Assembly (NCBI RefSeq): GCF_001659985.1
Contig: NZ_LYCS01000002.1
Coordinates: 248,001-312,000, forward strand
Reading direction: 5' to 3'
DNA length: 64,000 nt
DNA from: Oceanobacillus sp. Castelsardo
GTDB lineage: Bacteria > Bacillota > Bacilli > Bacillales > Amphibacillaceae
Part shown: positions 8,687-16,873 of the stretch, in pieces
Position numbering within the stretch: the first letter of the stretch is position 1
Layout of the letters: every line of letters starts with the position of its first letter
Made by a program: the position numbers and the translations under genes
Notes under the pieces: model-generated
What the model saw: only the letters and a program-made list of their open reading frames with translations
What the model was told of the DNA's origin: nothing
Databases searched by the model: none

Positions 8687-9403
8687 CTATTTATCAAAGT
8701 TTTCTAATGGTTTATGATTTCCATAAGTATGTTTTGTTGTATTGTTATTATTAACCCATCTCACACCATTTTTTATAACCTTTCTAATATCTTCATTATG
8801 ATACGTTGGATAGGTCTCATGTCCAGGTCTAAAATAAAAAATCTTTCCTCTTCCCCGTTTAAAGGTTGCTCCACTTCGGAATACTTCTCCACCCTCAAAC
8901 CAGCTTATAAAAATTAATTCATCCGGTGTAGGAATATCGAAATGCTCTCCGTACATTTCTTCTTTTTCAAGTTCGATATATTGCCCAATTCCCTCTGTAA
9001 TCGGATGAGTAGGATCGACAACCCATAGACGTTCTTTTTCATCTGCTTCACGCCACTTTAAGTCGCAGCCCGTACCCATTAATTTCTTAAATACTTTAGA
9101 AAAATGCCCAGAGTGTAAAACAACTAACCCCATTCCATCTAAGACACGTTGTTTCACTTTTTCAGCTATATCATCTCTTACTTCTTCATGTGCTTTGTGC
9201 CCCCACCATACAAGAACATCCGTTTCTTGTAGCAGTTCATCTGTCAAACCATGTTCCGGTTCGTCAAGTGTTGCGGTTTTTACGGTTATTCCTTCCTCAC
9301 GTAAAAATGTCGCTAATGTTTCATGGATTCCTGCTGGATAAACCTCTTTTACAGCGGGATTTTCTTTTTCATGTCTGTATTCATTCCAAACAACTACATT
9401 CAT
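8687..9403 (-). CDS. ThuA-like protein (trehalose-utilisation family)
   Basis: 238 residues with the class I glutamine-amidotransferase-like fold typical of Thu[32 protein letters not shown] and the C-terminal [19 protein letters not shown] are family hallmarks. In rhizobia thuA and the Gfo/Idh/MocA gene thuB act together in disaccharide catabolism through 3-keto derivatives; the precise reaction of ThuA is unsettled. The open frame begins at 9433, but MNVVVWNEY at 9403 has a GAGGAG site eight bases upstream and is the better start. A perfect palindromic operator lies just upstream. Confidence 0.85.
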   Translation of the reverse strand: MNVVVWNEYRHEKENPAVKEVYPAGIHETLATFLREEGITVKTATLDEPEHGLTDELLQETDVLVWWGHKAHEEVRDDIAEKVKQRVLDGMGLVVLHSGHFSKVFKKLMGTGCDLKWREADEKERLWVVDPTHPITEGIGQYIELEKEEMYGEHFDIPTPDELIFISWFEGGEVFRSGATFKRGRGKIFYFRPGHETYPTYHNEDIRKVIKNGVRWVNNNNTTKHTYGNHKPLENFDK

Positions 9404-9429
9404 TTTATAATCTCCTCTCTTCACTTTAG

Positions 9430-9443
9430 GCAAACGTTTGCAT
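9430..9443 (-). promoter_or_regulatory. LacI-type operator upstream of the ThuA-like gene
   Basis: GCAAACGTTTGC (9430-9441) is a perfect 12-bp palindrome with the central CG typical of LacI-family operators. On the minus strand it reads ATGCAAACGTTTGC, sharing TGCAAACGT with the sites at 10531 and 13861, so it is probably bound by the regulator encoded next to it. Confidence 0.7.
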
Positions 9444-9466
9444 TTATATTTAAAAAATAATGGATG

Positions 9467-10486
9467 TTACTTTAATACAGATTCTCTTTCCACAATGACA
9501 GCTGGTATGATCACACTTTTTCTGAACATATCTGGTTTTTTTATCAATTCAATCAGGCCTTTTGCCGCCTCAAATCCCAATTGATAGGTTTGAATATCTA
9601 TCGATGTTAAAGGTGGAGTGGATAATTCAGAAATAATCGTATTATTAAATGTAATAATGCTTATTTCATCTGGTATTTTTATTTTTTTATTACGTAATGC
9701 CTTCATAACCATTAATGTATGAAGATCAGCCGAAACAATGATAGCCGTTGGTCTTTCCTTTGATTCTAGTAAGGCATCGATATTCTTCCTAGCAATTTCA
9801 TCCACTTCCAAAGGATATGTTAGATAATATTTACCGGGAATTTTTAATCCATGTTTTTTTATCGCGATATCAAATCCGCCTATTCTATCTTGCACAACCT
9901 GATAATCCGGATCATCGCCAATAAAACAAATTTGCTTATGTCCCTGGTTGATTAAATACTCTGTTGCATCAATCCCTGCTTGAACATTATCGTTGTCCAC
10001 ATACATTATTCGATTTTGTTCTTTTGTTGGCTTTCCTATAACAACAAATGGAATTCCCGATTCAAGTAAATAAGGAACAACTGGATCGTCTTTTTTGGAA
10101 TAGATAACGATAATTCCATCTACTCGCTTTCCCATTACCAACTTTTTTACTTCATCAAAGATAGACTTTTCGGAATTACCTGTCGTAAGTAAGATACTAT
10201 ATTCTTTTTCGTTACATTCCGCGCTAATCCCCCTCAGCAATTCCGGAAAGAAAGGATTATCCAAGGTTTGACTTGCGGAATGTTTCATCACAATACCAAT
10301 CGTTTGTGTTGACTTCTGAACTAATACACGTGCATTTAAATTAGTATGATAGCCCATTTCCTCCATCACTTTTCGTACCCTTTTTTTCGTCTTCTCGCTA
10401 ATTTTATTACTATCGGAAATTACCCGAGATACAGTGGATGGAGATACATTAGCCTGCTTTGCTACATCTTTTATTGTAACTGACAT
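9467..10486 (-). CDS. LacI-family transcriptional regulator
   Basis: 339 residues: an N-terminal helix-turn-helix (SVTIKDVAKQANVSPSTVSR) with the hinge helix near residues 48-58 (TNLNARVLVQ), then a periplasmic-binding-protein-like effector domain. It is embedded in the sugar operon between the permease and the catabolic genes and should repress the operon until a sugar or keto-sugar inducer binds. Operator-like palindromes flank its own gene on both sides and occur upstream of the binding-protein gene, suggesting local autoregulation. The ATG is preceded by GAAGGA. Confidence 0.92.
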   Translation of the reverse strand: MSVTIKDVAKQANVSPSTVSRVISDSNKISEKTKKRVRKVMEEMGYHTNLNARVLVQKSTQTIGIVMKHSASQTLDNPFFPELLRGISAECNEKEYSILLTTGNSEKSIFDEVKKLVMGKRVDGIIVIYSKKDDPVVPYLLESGIPFVVIGKPTKEQNRIMYVDNDNVQAGIDATEYLINQGHKQICFIGDDPDYQVVQDRIGGFDIAIKKHGLKIPGKYYLTYPLEVDEIARKNIDALLESKERPTAIIVSADLHTLMVMKALRNKKIKIPDEISIITFNNTIISELSTPPLTSIDIQTYQLGFEAAKGLIELIKKPDMFRKSVIIPAVIVERESVLK

Positions 10487-10530
10487 TTTCTCATTCCTTC
10501 GTTAATAACTATCCATCAAAAAATACTAAC

Positions 10531-10544
10531 TTATACGTTTGCAT
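10531..10544 (-). promoter_or_regulatory. LacI-type operator upstream of the lacI-family gene
   Basis: On the minus strand ATGCAAACGTATAA, the same core as the sites at 9430 and 13861. It sits 45 bp upstream of the regulator's start codon, in the gap after the second permease gene. Confidence 0.6.
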
Positions 10545-10549
10545 AGGGG

Positions 10550-11368
10550 TTATTTAACCGCGCCGTCAGTAACTCCTTTAATAATCTGCTTTTGCGCGAA
10601 GAAATAAACAATAATGATTGGTATAATGGCTAACGTTAATCCAGCAAGCGCTAGATGCCACTGTTTTGTATATTGTCCGAAGAAAAAGAACATATTTAGT
10701 GGAATCGTTGCATTTTCGGCACTAAGTACAAGGGATGGAAGTAAATAATCATTCCAAATCCAGATAATATTCAGGATCATAACAGTTACGGAAATTGGCT
10801 TTAACATCGGAAAAATAATCTTCCAAAATATTTGCCACCTATTTGCTCCATCAATTGTTGCTGCTTCATCCAAGGAGGCAGGGATACTTGACATTGCCCC
10901 ATGATACAAAAAGATAGAAAGGCTGCATCCAAACCCTAAGTACATAAAAATAAGACCACCGGGATTAAGCATATCCACCTTTCCAAAAAGAGAGATAAGT
11001 GGAATCATGACAGATTGGAATGGTATTAACATTGCAGCGACGAAAACCATAAATAAGGCATTACTTATCTTACTTTTATTTCGTGCCAATGCATATCCAG
11101 CCATAGAAGAAAATAGAATAATTATCGTTACACTGACTACAGATATTAATAAAGAATTCATAAATGCATTTACAAAATCCAAGTCAATAAACGCTTGCTT
11201 AAAGTTTACAAATGTCCATTCCTCAGGTATACCTAATACATTAGAAAATATACCTTTTTTTGTTTTAAAGGAATTCACAACCATTAAATAAAACGGAGAT
11301 AACCATAATAAAGCTAGAAGCGTACCAATTACACCGATAATTAATTTATTTCTCTTTTTCTGCTTCAT
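10550..11368 (-). CDS. Carbohydrate ABC transporter permease, MalG/CUT1 type
   Basis: 272 residues with six predicted membrane spans and the cytoplasmic EAA loop EAATIDGANRWQIFWKIIFP that docks the ATPase. The opening SPFYLMVVNSFKT is typical of the MalG-like partner. Its ATG shares one base with the stop codon of the MalF-like gene (TAATG), implying translational coupling. No ATPase gene is nearby, so it presumably uses a shared MsiK/UgpC-like ATPase encoded elsewhere, as many Firmicutes CUT1 systems do. Confidence 0.92.
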   Translation of the reverse strand: MKQKKRNKLIIGVIGTLLALLWLSPFYLMVVNSFKTKKGIFSNVLGIPEEWTFVNFKQAFIDLDFVNAFMNSLLISVVSVTIIILFSSMAGYALARNKSKISNALFMVFVAAMLIPFQSVMIPLISLFGKVDMLNPGGLIFMYLGFGCSLSIFLYHGAMSSIPASLDEAATIDGANRWQIFWKIIFPMLKPISVTVMILNIIWIWNDYLLPSLVLSAENATIPLNMFFFFGQYTKQWHLALAGLTLAIIPIIIVYFFAQKQIIKGVTDGAVK

Positions 11369-12228
11369 TATAAATCAACCTCTCGTTTCTTATTGTAATA
11401 AACCTGTGTTAATGCAACTACTGCGACAAGAATGAAGAATATAACAGCCTTTGCCTGTGCATATGCCATATCATACTCCTTAAATGCCGAGTTATAAATA
11501 TTCATAGCTACCATTTCAGTAGATCTAAATGGCCCACCATTTGTTAATGCAAGGTTTTGGTCATAAAGTTTAAATGCATTAGATAATGTTAAGAACAAAC
11601 TAATAGTGAATGCCGGAGCTACTAGTGGAAATTTAACATTCCAGAAACGTTTAAAGCTATTTGCTCCATCCATTTCAGCAGCTTCTAATAATTCTTCTGG
11701 AACACTTTCTAAATATGCGATATAGATAATCATAATGTATCCTGCATATTGCCAAACATTTAGGATGACCATTCCCCAGAAACCAGTTTCAGAAGTAGAT
11801 AACCATCCACTTAATGCTTCAATTCCTAACGCGCTACCAACTGCATCAAATGCACTAATGAAGATAAATTGCCAAATAAATCCTAAAATTAATCCACCGA
11901 TTAAATTAGGCATGAAAAATACTGTTCTTAAGATACTACTCGATTTTAACTTTTGTGTAACGAGTAAGGCTAAGCCTAATCCAATGATATTTACTAAAAT
12001 AATAGATGCTACAGCAAATTTAATCGTAAACCAAATGGAACTTATGAATGCTTCATCCTGTAATAATTCCGCATAATTTGCAAGTCCTAAAAACTCCGTC
12101 GCTTTTAAACCATTCCAATCAGAGAAGGAATAGAAAAATCCATAAATAAATGGCACAAAGACAACGAGTGCTAATGAAATTAACGTTGGTGTAATAAAAA
12201 GCCAAAATGATACACTTCTATTTTTCAT
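11368..12228 (-). CDS. Carbohydrate ABC transporter permease, MalF/CUT1 type
   Basis: 286 residues, six membrane spans, with the EAA loop EAAEMDGANSFKRFWNVKFP. The N-terminal LFITPTLISLALVVFVPF and the segment FYSFSDWNG are typical of MalF-like subunits. It forms the translocation channel with the MalG-like subunit whose gene it overlaps by one base. A strong hairpin separates it from the binding-protein gene upstream. Confidence 0.92.
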   Translation of the reverse strand: MKNRSVSFWLFITPTLISLALVVFVPFIYGFFYSFSDWNGLKATEFLGLANYAELLQDEAFISSIWFTIKFAVASIILVNIIGLGLALLVTQKLKSSSILRTVFFMPNLIGGLILGFIWQFIFISAFDAVGSALGIEALSGWLSTSETGFWGMVILNVWQYAGYIMIIYIAYLESVPEELLEAAEMDGANSFKRFWNVKFPLVAPAFTISLFLTLSNAFKLYDQNLALTNGGPFRSTEMVAMNIYNSAFKEYDMAYAQAKAVIFFILVAVVALTQVYYNKKREVDL

Positions 12229-12268
12229 TTAAAACAACTCCATTCGAAAATAAAAACTTGGATAGAAG

Positions 12269-12306
12269 GCAACCAACAAAAATGAAATTCTTATTTTGTT
12301 GGTTGC
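12269..12306 (-). other. Intercistronic hairpin between binding-protein and permease genes
   Basis: A perfect 13-bp stem (12269-12281 with 12294-12306) and a 12-base loop. On the minus strand it is followed by CTTCTATCC rather than a T run, so it is unlikely to stop all transcription. Such hairpins commonly stabilise the upstream mRNA so that the binding protein outnumbers the permeases. Confidence 0.7.
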
Positions 12307-12316
12307 ACATACTGCA

Positions 12317-13624
12317 TTATTTTCTATCTTTTTCCCACGCTTCTTTGGCTTGCTCTAATACACCTTCCCAATCCATATCACCACTTAGATAACGTTGGAA
12401 GTTAACCCCAATAACATCCTCATTCCAACCAACCGGTGTTCCAAGGAATGTCCAACCAATCGTATTTCCTTGTTCGGCATAGCTATATACAGATTTTGAT
12501 AGAGGGTCGGCAATTTGCTCAGTATCATAACCTTCGTAGGCAGGAATAAACTTAAATTCATTCAACACAATTTCTTTACCTTCGTCAGATGTATACATCC
12601 AATCTAAGAAATCTTTTGCAGCTTGTACCTCTTCGTCACTACTTTCTTTATTTACAACCCAATATTGCGGTACACCAACAGGTAAATGACCTTCAAGACC
12701 TTCCACTGGCATAGGAATCATACCAATATTACTTTCAGCAAATTCCTTATCCATCTGTTCAATTGTAGGATATACCCAGTTTCCTTGTTGAATGATTGCA
12801 ACTTTTCCTAAGGAGAATAGTTGCTCTACTTGTTGTGAATAATCTAAACTTAAAACAGGTTGAACAGAATACTTACTTTGTAAATCAAGCATTCTCTTCA
12901 TTTGATCGCCGTAATCGAAATTGATTGTTTCCGCCTCATATGCCTTTGTGACATCATTATCAAATTCTGGTGCAATGTACGTATTTGCTAAATGGTTACC
13001 CATTACCCATAATTCTTTTGCAGGGAATGCAAATACTGCATCAATTCCTAAATCATCTTTTTTACTATCCAATGTTTTAATAGCGCTTTCAAGAGCGTCG
13101 AATGTTGTTAATTCATCTGGATTAATTCCTGCTTTTTCAAAAACTTCCTTGTTATAAATTAAACCATAACCTTCTTGGGCATAAGGAAGACCAAGAATTT
13201 TGTCTCCTTCTTTCACACCATTAAGTGTTCCTTCTAAAGCTGCTTCTGCTGCTGCAGTATCTGATAAATCTGCTAAATAATCATGATATTCTTCTACTTC
13301 TGTTGGTCCACCAACATTGAATATGTCCGGTTCATTTCCAGATGAAAATTGTGATTTCACCGCGGATGCATAACTATTTCCTCCGCCAACTGTTTGAACA
13401 TTGATTTCAACATCAGGATTTACTTCTTCATATTTTGCTATAAGACTTTCAAACTGATCTTTGAACTCTACCTTATACTGAAAAACATCTAGTGTGACTT
13501 TACCTGAATCCCCTTTACCTTCTGATGCATTTTCATCATCAGAAGAACTACAACCCGCAATAATAACTACTACTGATAAAGCAACTATCAAAAATAGTTT
13601 GGATAAAAACTTTCTTTCTCCCAT
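12317..13624 (-). CDS. Sugar ABC transporter substrate-binding lipoprotein (CUT1)
   Basis: 435 residues. A type II signal peptide ends at IIAGC, lipidated Cys25, followed by an Asp/Ser/Gly linker and a family 1 solute-binding fold (VTLDVFQYKVEFKDQFESLI, later NEPDIFNVGGPTEV). It captures an oligosaccharide or glycoside outside the membrane and hands it to the two permeases. The frame reaches a GTG at 13633, but that overlaps the AAGGAG site; the ATG at 13624 is eight bases beyond it and is preferred. It is the first gene of the operon, with cre-like and LacI-type sites upstream. Confidence 0.92.
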   Translation of the reverse strand: MGERKFLSKLFLIVALSVVVIIAGCSSSDDENASEGKGDSGKVTLDVFQYKVEFKDQFESLIAKYEEVNPDVEINVQTVGGGNSYASAVKSQFSSGNEPDIFNVGGPTEVEEYHDYLADLSDTAAAEAALEGTLNGVKEGDKILGLPYAQEGYGLIYNKEVFEKAGINPDELTTFDALESAIKTLDSKKDDLGIDAVFAFPAKELWVMGNHLANTYIAPEFDNDVTKAYEAETINFDYGDQMKRMLDLQSKYSVQPVLSLDYSQQVEQLFSLGKVAIIQQGNWVYPTIEQMDKEFAESNIGMIPMPVEGLEGHLPVGVPQYWVVNKESSDEEVQAAKDFLDWMYTSDEGKEIVLNEFKFIPAYEGYDTEQIADPLSKSVYSYAEQGNTIGWTFLGTPVGWNEDVIGVNFQRYLSGDMDWEGVLEQAKEAWEKDRK

Positions 13625-13659
13625 TTTTCTCACTCCTTATTTTTTATTTCCCCTCACTT

Positions 13660-13673
13660 TGATAACGGTTTCA
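13660..13673 (-). promoter_or_regulatory. cre-like site in the 5' region of the sugar operon
   Basis: TGATAACGGTTTCA matches the B. subtilis cre consensus TGWAANCGNTNWCA at all but one defined position. It lies only 35 bp before the start codon, inside the probable leader, so CcpA bound here would act as a roadblock to transcription. Confidence 0.6.
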
Positions 13674-13752
13674 AAATCCTACTAAAATAATTTTATAGAA
13701 TCTCTTTTTCTAGTAATCATTTAAACTACTCTTGTTCATCAAAAGTTGGGGA

Positions 13753-13763
13753 AAACTTTTGCA
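13753..13763 (-). promoter_or_regulatory. Possible secondary LacI-type operator
   Basis: On the minus strand TGCAAAAGTTT differs by one base from TGCAAACGTTT at 13861-13871. The two are about 109 bp apart, compatible with looping. The missing central CG makes this the weakest of the set. Confidence 0.35.
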
Positions 13764-13860
13764 TAATCATATTAACATAAACTATATATGTAAGACAAGG
13801 GTGTTTAATTAATTTATATAGCACTGCATAATGCAACTTTTTCCAACACCGCTACTAGAG

Positions 13861-13874
13861 TGCAAACGTTTTAT
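13861..13874 (-). promoter_or_regulatory. LacI-type operator upstream of the sugar-binding-protein gene
   Basis: TGCAAACGTTTTAT contains the AAACGTTT palindrome and shares TGCAAACGT with the operators at 9430 and 10531. It is about 235 bp before the first gene of the operon, next to the thioesterase terminator, so it may be a distal operator. Confidence 0.55.
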
Positions 13875-13883
13875 TATTATGTT

Positions 13884-13914
13884 AATAAAAAAAGACCAAA
13901 ATCCAGTTTTGGCC
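13884..13914 (-). terminator. Terminator after the thioesterase gene
   Basis: On the minus strand CCAAAA-CTGGA-TTTTGG is followed by TCTTTTTTT. It lies 14 bp beyond the thioesterase stop codon. Confidence 0.8.
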
Positions 13915-13927
13915 TCATTATCTAAAA

Positions 13928-14677
13928 TTATGATTTTTCCACTTTTAACATCGCTTTAAACACAACCCGATTTTCCTTCTCGTTAATACCTCCCACATAA
14001 ACCTGATTACCACGTAATATTACATCTTTCTTTAACACAATACTTTCACCAGGCAAAGCTTCATGCATAAAATCTACTTCAATCGACGTTACATCGTATT
14101 TTTTATGATTATTTATATCAAAACAGTCCATAATATAATCAATGTATTTAGAATTATTCAAATGCCCGTTAAAATCAACGTCACTATAACCTATTCTTTT
14201 CGTATAGACCGTTTCCGCTTGTTCAATATGCTTTAATCTTCTAAATGTATCCTTTATCGCCCTATCTACTATAGGAGTTGGAAATGTAAATGGAACGGAT
14301 GTTGACCTTTTTAATTTTCTATCCTTTAAGTCTATTATTACCCAAGACGAAATGGCTCTTATGATACTTTTCCCATCTTTATCTCGAACAATATAATCAC
14401 GATCAAAGTTTAATTTGCCCGGTTCTAAAGGCCATGTTTCTATCGTTATTTCCTCGCCCCACACGGGTAAACGTTCCACGTCCACACGAATTTTCGTTAA
14501 AACCCAAGCAAGACCATTTCCTTTTTGTAACGTATCAATACCTAGTCCCAAGCTAGATGCAGCTAGACTTGCAATTTCTTGAAAATAACTAAATAACGCG
14601 CTTAATTTTAACTCTTTTTTAAAATCAACATCACGTAAATCAATATGATACTTACTCGTAAATAAAGATTCAGACAT
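13928..14677 (-). CDS. Acyl-ACP thioesterase (FatA/FatB-like, double hot-dog)
   Basis: 249 residues in the acyl-ACP thioesterase family (PF01643-like), which releases free fatty acids from acyl carrier protein in the cytosol. The N-terminal hot-dog has YHIDLRDVDFKKELKLSALF, and the second has the hallmark RIGYSDVDFNGHLNNSKY with the Asn and His expected in the active site. The length fits bacterial members. It is transcribed alone with its own terminator and a good GGAG site before ATG. Chain-length preference cannot be judged. Confidence 0.88.
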   Translation of the reverse strand: MSESLFTSKYHIDLRDVDFKKELKLSALFSYFQEIASLAASSLGLGIDTLQKGNGLAWVLTKIRVDVERLPVWGEEITIETWPLEPGKLNFDRDYIVRDKDGKSIIRAISSWVIIDLKDRKLKRSTSVPFTFPTPIVDRAIKDTFRRLKHIEQAETVYTKRIGYSDVDFNGHLNNSKYIDYIMDCFDINNHKKYDVTSIEVDFMHEALPGESIVLKKDVILRGNQVYVGGINEKENRVVFKAMLKVEKS

Positions 14678-14736
14678 TCTAGGTTCTCCTTATACAAAAT
14701 TGTATATATATTTTATCATAAATTACAGTATGAAAT

Positions 14737-14767
14737 AATAAAGACACTCTTAAGGAGTGTCTTTATT
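14737..14767 (-). terminator. Terminator of the purine permease gene
   Basis: A 13-bp stem (14737-14749 with 14755-14767) and five-base loop directly abuts the permease stop codon. On the minus strand it runs into TTATTATTT. Confidence 0.8.
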
Positions 14768-16062
14768 CAAGCAATAAAAATAAAATATAAAATAAATAAC
14801 AAACAGAGTACATACATAATCGGATGGATATCTTTAAACCGTTTTTGGGCAATCAACGCCAATGGATAGAGAACAAAACCAAACGCTAGTCCCATCGCAA
14901 CACTTGAAGTAAGGGGCATCATAATGATTGTCATAAAGGATGGTATAACGACTTCTAATTTGCTCCAATTAACATTCTTAATCTCCATCGCCATTAACGC
15001 TCCAACAATGATTAGCGCTGGCGCCGTTACCTCTGTTGTTATGACAGACAGAATTGGAGAAAAGAATAGAGCAACCGCAAAACATAACGCAATAATTACA
15101 GAAGTGAATCCAGTTCTTCCACCAACTGCTATTCCAGCTGATGACTCCACACTTGTTGCCGGTGTAGATGTACCTAATACCGCACCTATCGCCCCTGCAG
15201 AAGAATCAGCTAACAATGCTCTTCCAATACGAGGGATTTCATTATTTTTCATAATCCTCGCTTGGCTCGTTAAGGCAATTAATGCACCTGCCGTGTCAAA
15301 AAATGCCACAAATAAAAAGGTGAAAATAACCGCTAGTACATCTGGTGTCAAAATTTCAGGTAAGTTCGAAAACACTACACCAAACGTTGGCTCGAGACTA
15401 GGGATAGACCCGATAACGGAAGATGGCATCTTTACTAAACCAATGATTATACCAATGATTGTCGTAATGACCATCCCATAAAAAATAGCCCCATTAATTC
15501 CCCGAACAATCATAATGATCGTAATAATTAAGCCAAAAACAGCAAGTGCTGTCGTCGGGGAAGTTAAATTCCCAATCGTAACAAAGGTATCTGGATTCGC
15601 TACAACCATTCCAGCATTTTTCAATCCTATAAACGCTATGAAAAATCCAATCCCTGCGGCTATAGCATGCTTTAAATCTTCAGGAATCGCATTAATAATT
15701 TTTTCCCGGATTTTCATTAAACTTAAAATCATAAAAATAATTCCTGCTATAAATACACCCGTTAAAGCAACTGGCCACTCTATTCCCATCCCAATACAAA
15801 CAGAAAATGTAAAGAAGGAATTCAACCCCATACTCGGTGCAATTGCAATGGGATAGTTGGCAAGCAACCCGATAAGTAAGGTCCCGATAATGGCAGTTAG
15901 AGCAGTTGCAGTAAATACAGCGCCCCTATCCATACCTGCTTGACTAAGAATGAGCGGATTTACAACTAAAATATACGCGACTGAGAGAAAAGTCGTTATT
16001 CCTGCTAATGTTTCCTGTTTATAGGAAGTATTTCTTTCGGTAAACTGAAAGAAGTTTTTCAT
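14767..16062 (-). CDS. pbuG: NCS2/AzgA-type guanine/hypoxanthine permease
   Basis: 431 residues with 12-14 hydrophobic segments. TFLSVAYILVVNPLILSQAGM and PSMGLNSFFTF match the AzgA/PbuG branch of nucleobase-cation symporters, which imports hypoxanthine and guanine with protons, and the substrate-site helices GTSTPATSVESSAG are intact. The guanine-type riboswitch in the leader independently supports purine base transport and fits B. subtilis pbuG. The gene is monocistronic. Assignment to pbuG rather than its paralogue pbuO rests on similarity and context only. Confidence 0.85.
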   Translation of the reverse strand: MKNFFQFTERNTSYKQETLAGITTFLSVAYILVVNPLILSQAGMDRGAVFTATALTAIIGTLLIGLLANYPIAIAPSMGLNSFFTFSVCIGMGIEWPVALTGVFIAGIIFMILSLMKIREKIINAIPEDLKHAIAAGIGFFIAFIGLKNAGMVVANPDTFVTIGNLTSPTTALAVFGLIITIIMIVRGINGAIFYGMVITTIIGIIIGLVKMPSSVIGSIPSLEPTFGVVFSNLPEILTPDVLAVIFTFLFVAFFDTAGALIALTSQARIMKNNEIPRIGRALLADSSAGAIGAVLGTSTPATSVESSAGIAVGGRTGFTSVIIALCFAVALFFSPILSVITTEVTAPALIIVGALMAMEIKNVNWSKLEVVIPSFMTIIMMPLTSSVAMGLAFGFVLYPLALIAQKRFKDIHPIMYVLCLLFILYFIFIA

Positions 16063-16147
16063 GATGATGTTCTCCTATTCTGGTAGATTGACCTTGAATA
16101 GCTCATATGTATAACCTTCCACAGCCTTTGCCTTTTTATGAAAAAGC

Positions 16148-16180
16148 AAAAAAACTTTGACTACAGCATGCCAAAGTTTT
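16148..16180 (-). terminator. Riboswitch-controlled terminator before pbuG
   Basis: A nine-base-pair stem AAAACTTTG/CAAAGTTTT (16151-16159 with 16172-16180) followed by a T run on the minus strand. It lies about 35 nt downstream of the purine aptamer and 85 nt before the pbuG start, so purine binding would favour early termination. Confidence 0.85.
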
Positions 16181-16213
16181 ATCTAGAAATGAAAAAATAT
16201 ACATATTTTCACT

Positions 16214-16282
16214 CCTTGTAGACGGGCTATTTTAAGGTAGCTGGTAGAAACGTTCAAGCCATATTCTTGAACTTATACAAGG
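16214..16282 (-). promoter_or_regulatory. Purine riboswitch aptamer (guanine/hypoxanthine type)
   Basis: On the minus strand P1 pairs CCTTGTA with TACAAGG. P2 is GTTCAAG/CTTGAAC closing the loop AATATGG, and J2/3 is GTTTCTACC; these match the purine aptamer core. P3 is GCTA/TAGC around CCTTAAAA. The specificity position in J3/1 (TCTA) is C rather than T, so guanine or hypoxanthine rather than adenine is predicted. Together with the downstream terminator it forms an OFF switch for pbuG. Confidence 0.9.
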
Positions 16283-16469
16283 TGGTAACTATTAATTTAA
16301 ATAACTGTAGAAATGATAACAAGTTTCTACCAATACGTCAATTGAGAAAACCTTTCTTCTTATTTTTATTTATATATAAAAGCCATACAAAATACTAACA
16401 TTTTCCACTGTGATATAATGATGGATAGTTGGTTAATTAACATGCTTCATAAGAAAGGTCGTAATATGA

Positions 16470-16832
16470 ATGAATTCAGATATTGTAGAAATACTTACAA
16501 CACAAGGAAAAAACACCGTTAAGGCTATTCAGGATTTAAAGCAACAAGCAAAAAAGTTAAATAAAGAACGATCTGATCTTTATGAAAAGTTTTGTGCAAA
16601 TGAGCATTCTTTTCGTGTTTACACCTATATGGATCAAAATATTAGGGAATCGAATGAAGTGCAAGCATTTTTGCAAAAAGTAGAAGAGCTTAACGAAAAT
16701 TTTGTTGGCGTTAATACCGAACTTGAGACAACTGTAGATGAAAAAAAGGTAGCAGTATCCTATAAAAAAGTTGTAGAAGCATACAATGACATGGTGAAAT
16801 CATTAGGTTTTGCTGAAGAAGTTATATTGTGA
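16470..16832 (+). CDS. Small coiled-coil-like protein of unknown function
   Basis: 120 residues, no signal peptide or membrane segment, highly charged and mostly helical, with heptad-like stretches in IQDLKQQAKKLNKERSDLYEKF and around residues 60-85. I do not recognise the family. It begins at the second of two overlapping ATGs (16466 and 16470) about eleven bases after AGAAAGG; the first ATG is out of frame. A TATAAT at 16414-16419 may be the -10 box of its promoter. It is monocistronic, closed by a strong terminator. Codon use looks like its neighbours, so it is probably a real gene. Confidence 0.65.
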   Translation: MNSDIVEILTTQGKNTVKAIQDLKQQAKKLNKERSDLYEKFCANEHSFRVYTYMDQNIRESNEVQAFLQKVEELNENFVGVNTELETTVDEKKVAVSYKKVVEAYNDMVKSLGFAEEVIL

Positions 16833-16838
16833 AGAAAA

Positions 16839-16871
16839 AGAAAAGCAAACTCCCGAAGAGTTTGCTTTTCT
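16839..16871. terminator. Bidirectional terminator
   Basis: A perfect 14-bp stem (16839-16852 with 16858-16871), five-base loop CCGAA, and A/T runs on both sides, between the convergent coiled-coil and CNNM genes. Confidence 0.92.
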
Positions 16872-16873
16872 GA

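Noticed and set aside
14924-15856. Long plus-strand frames opposite the purine permease gene
   Set aside because: They are antisense shadows of a complete, recognisable gene, low in complexity and lacking ribosome sites.
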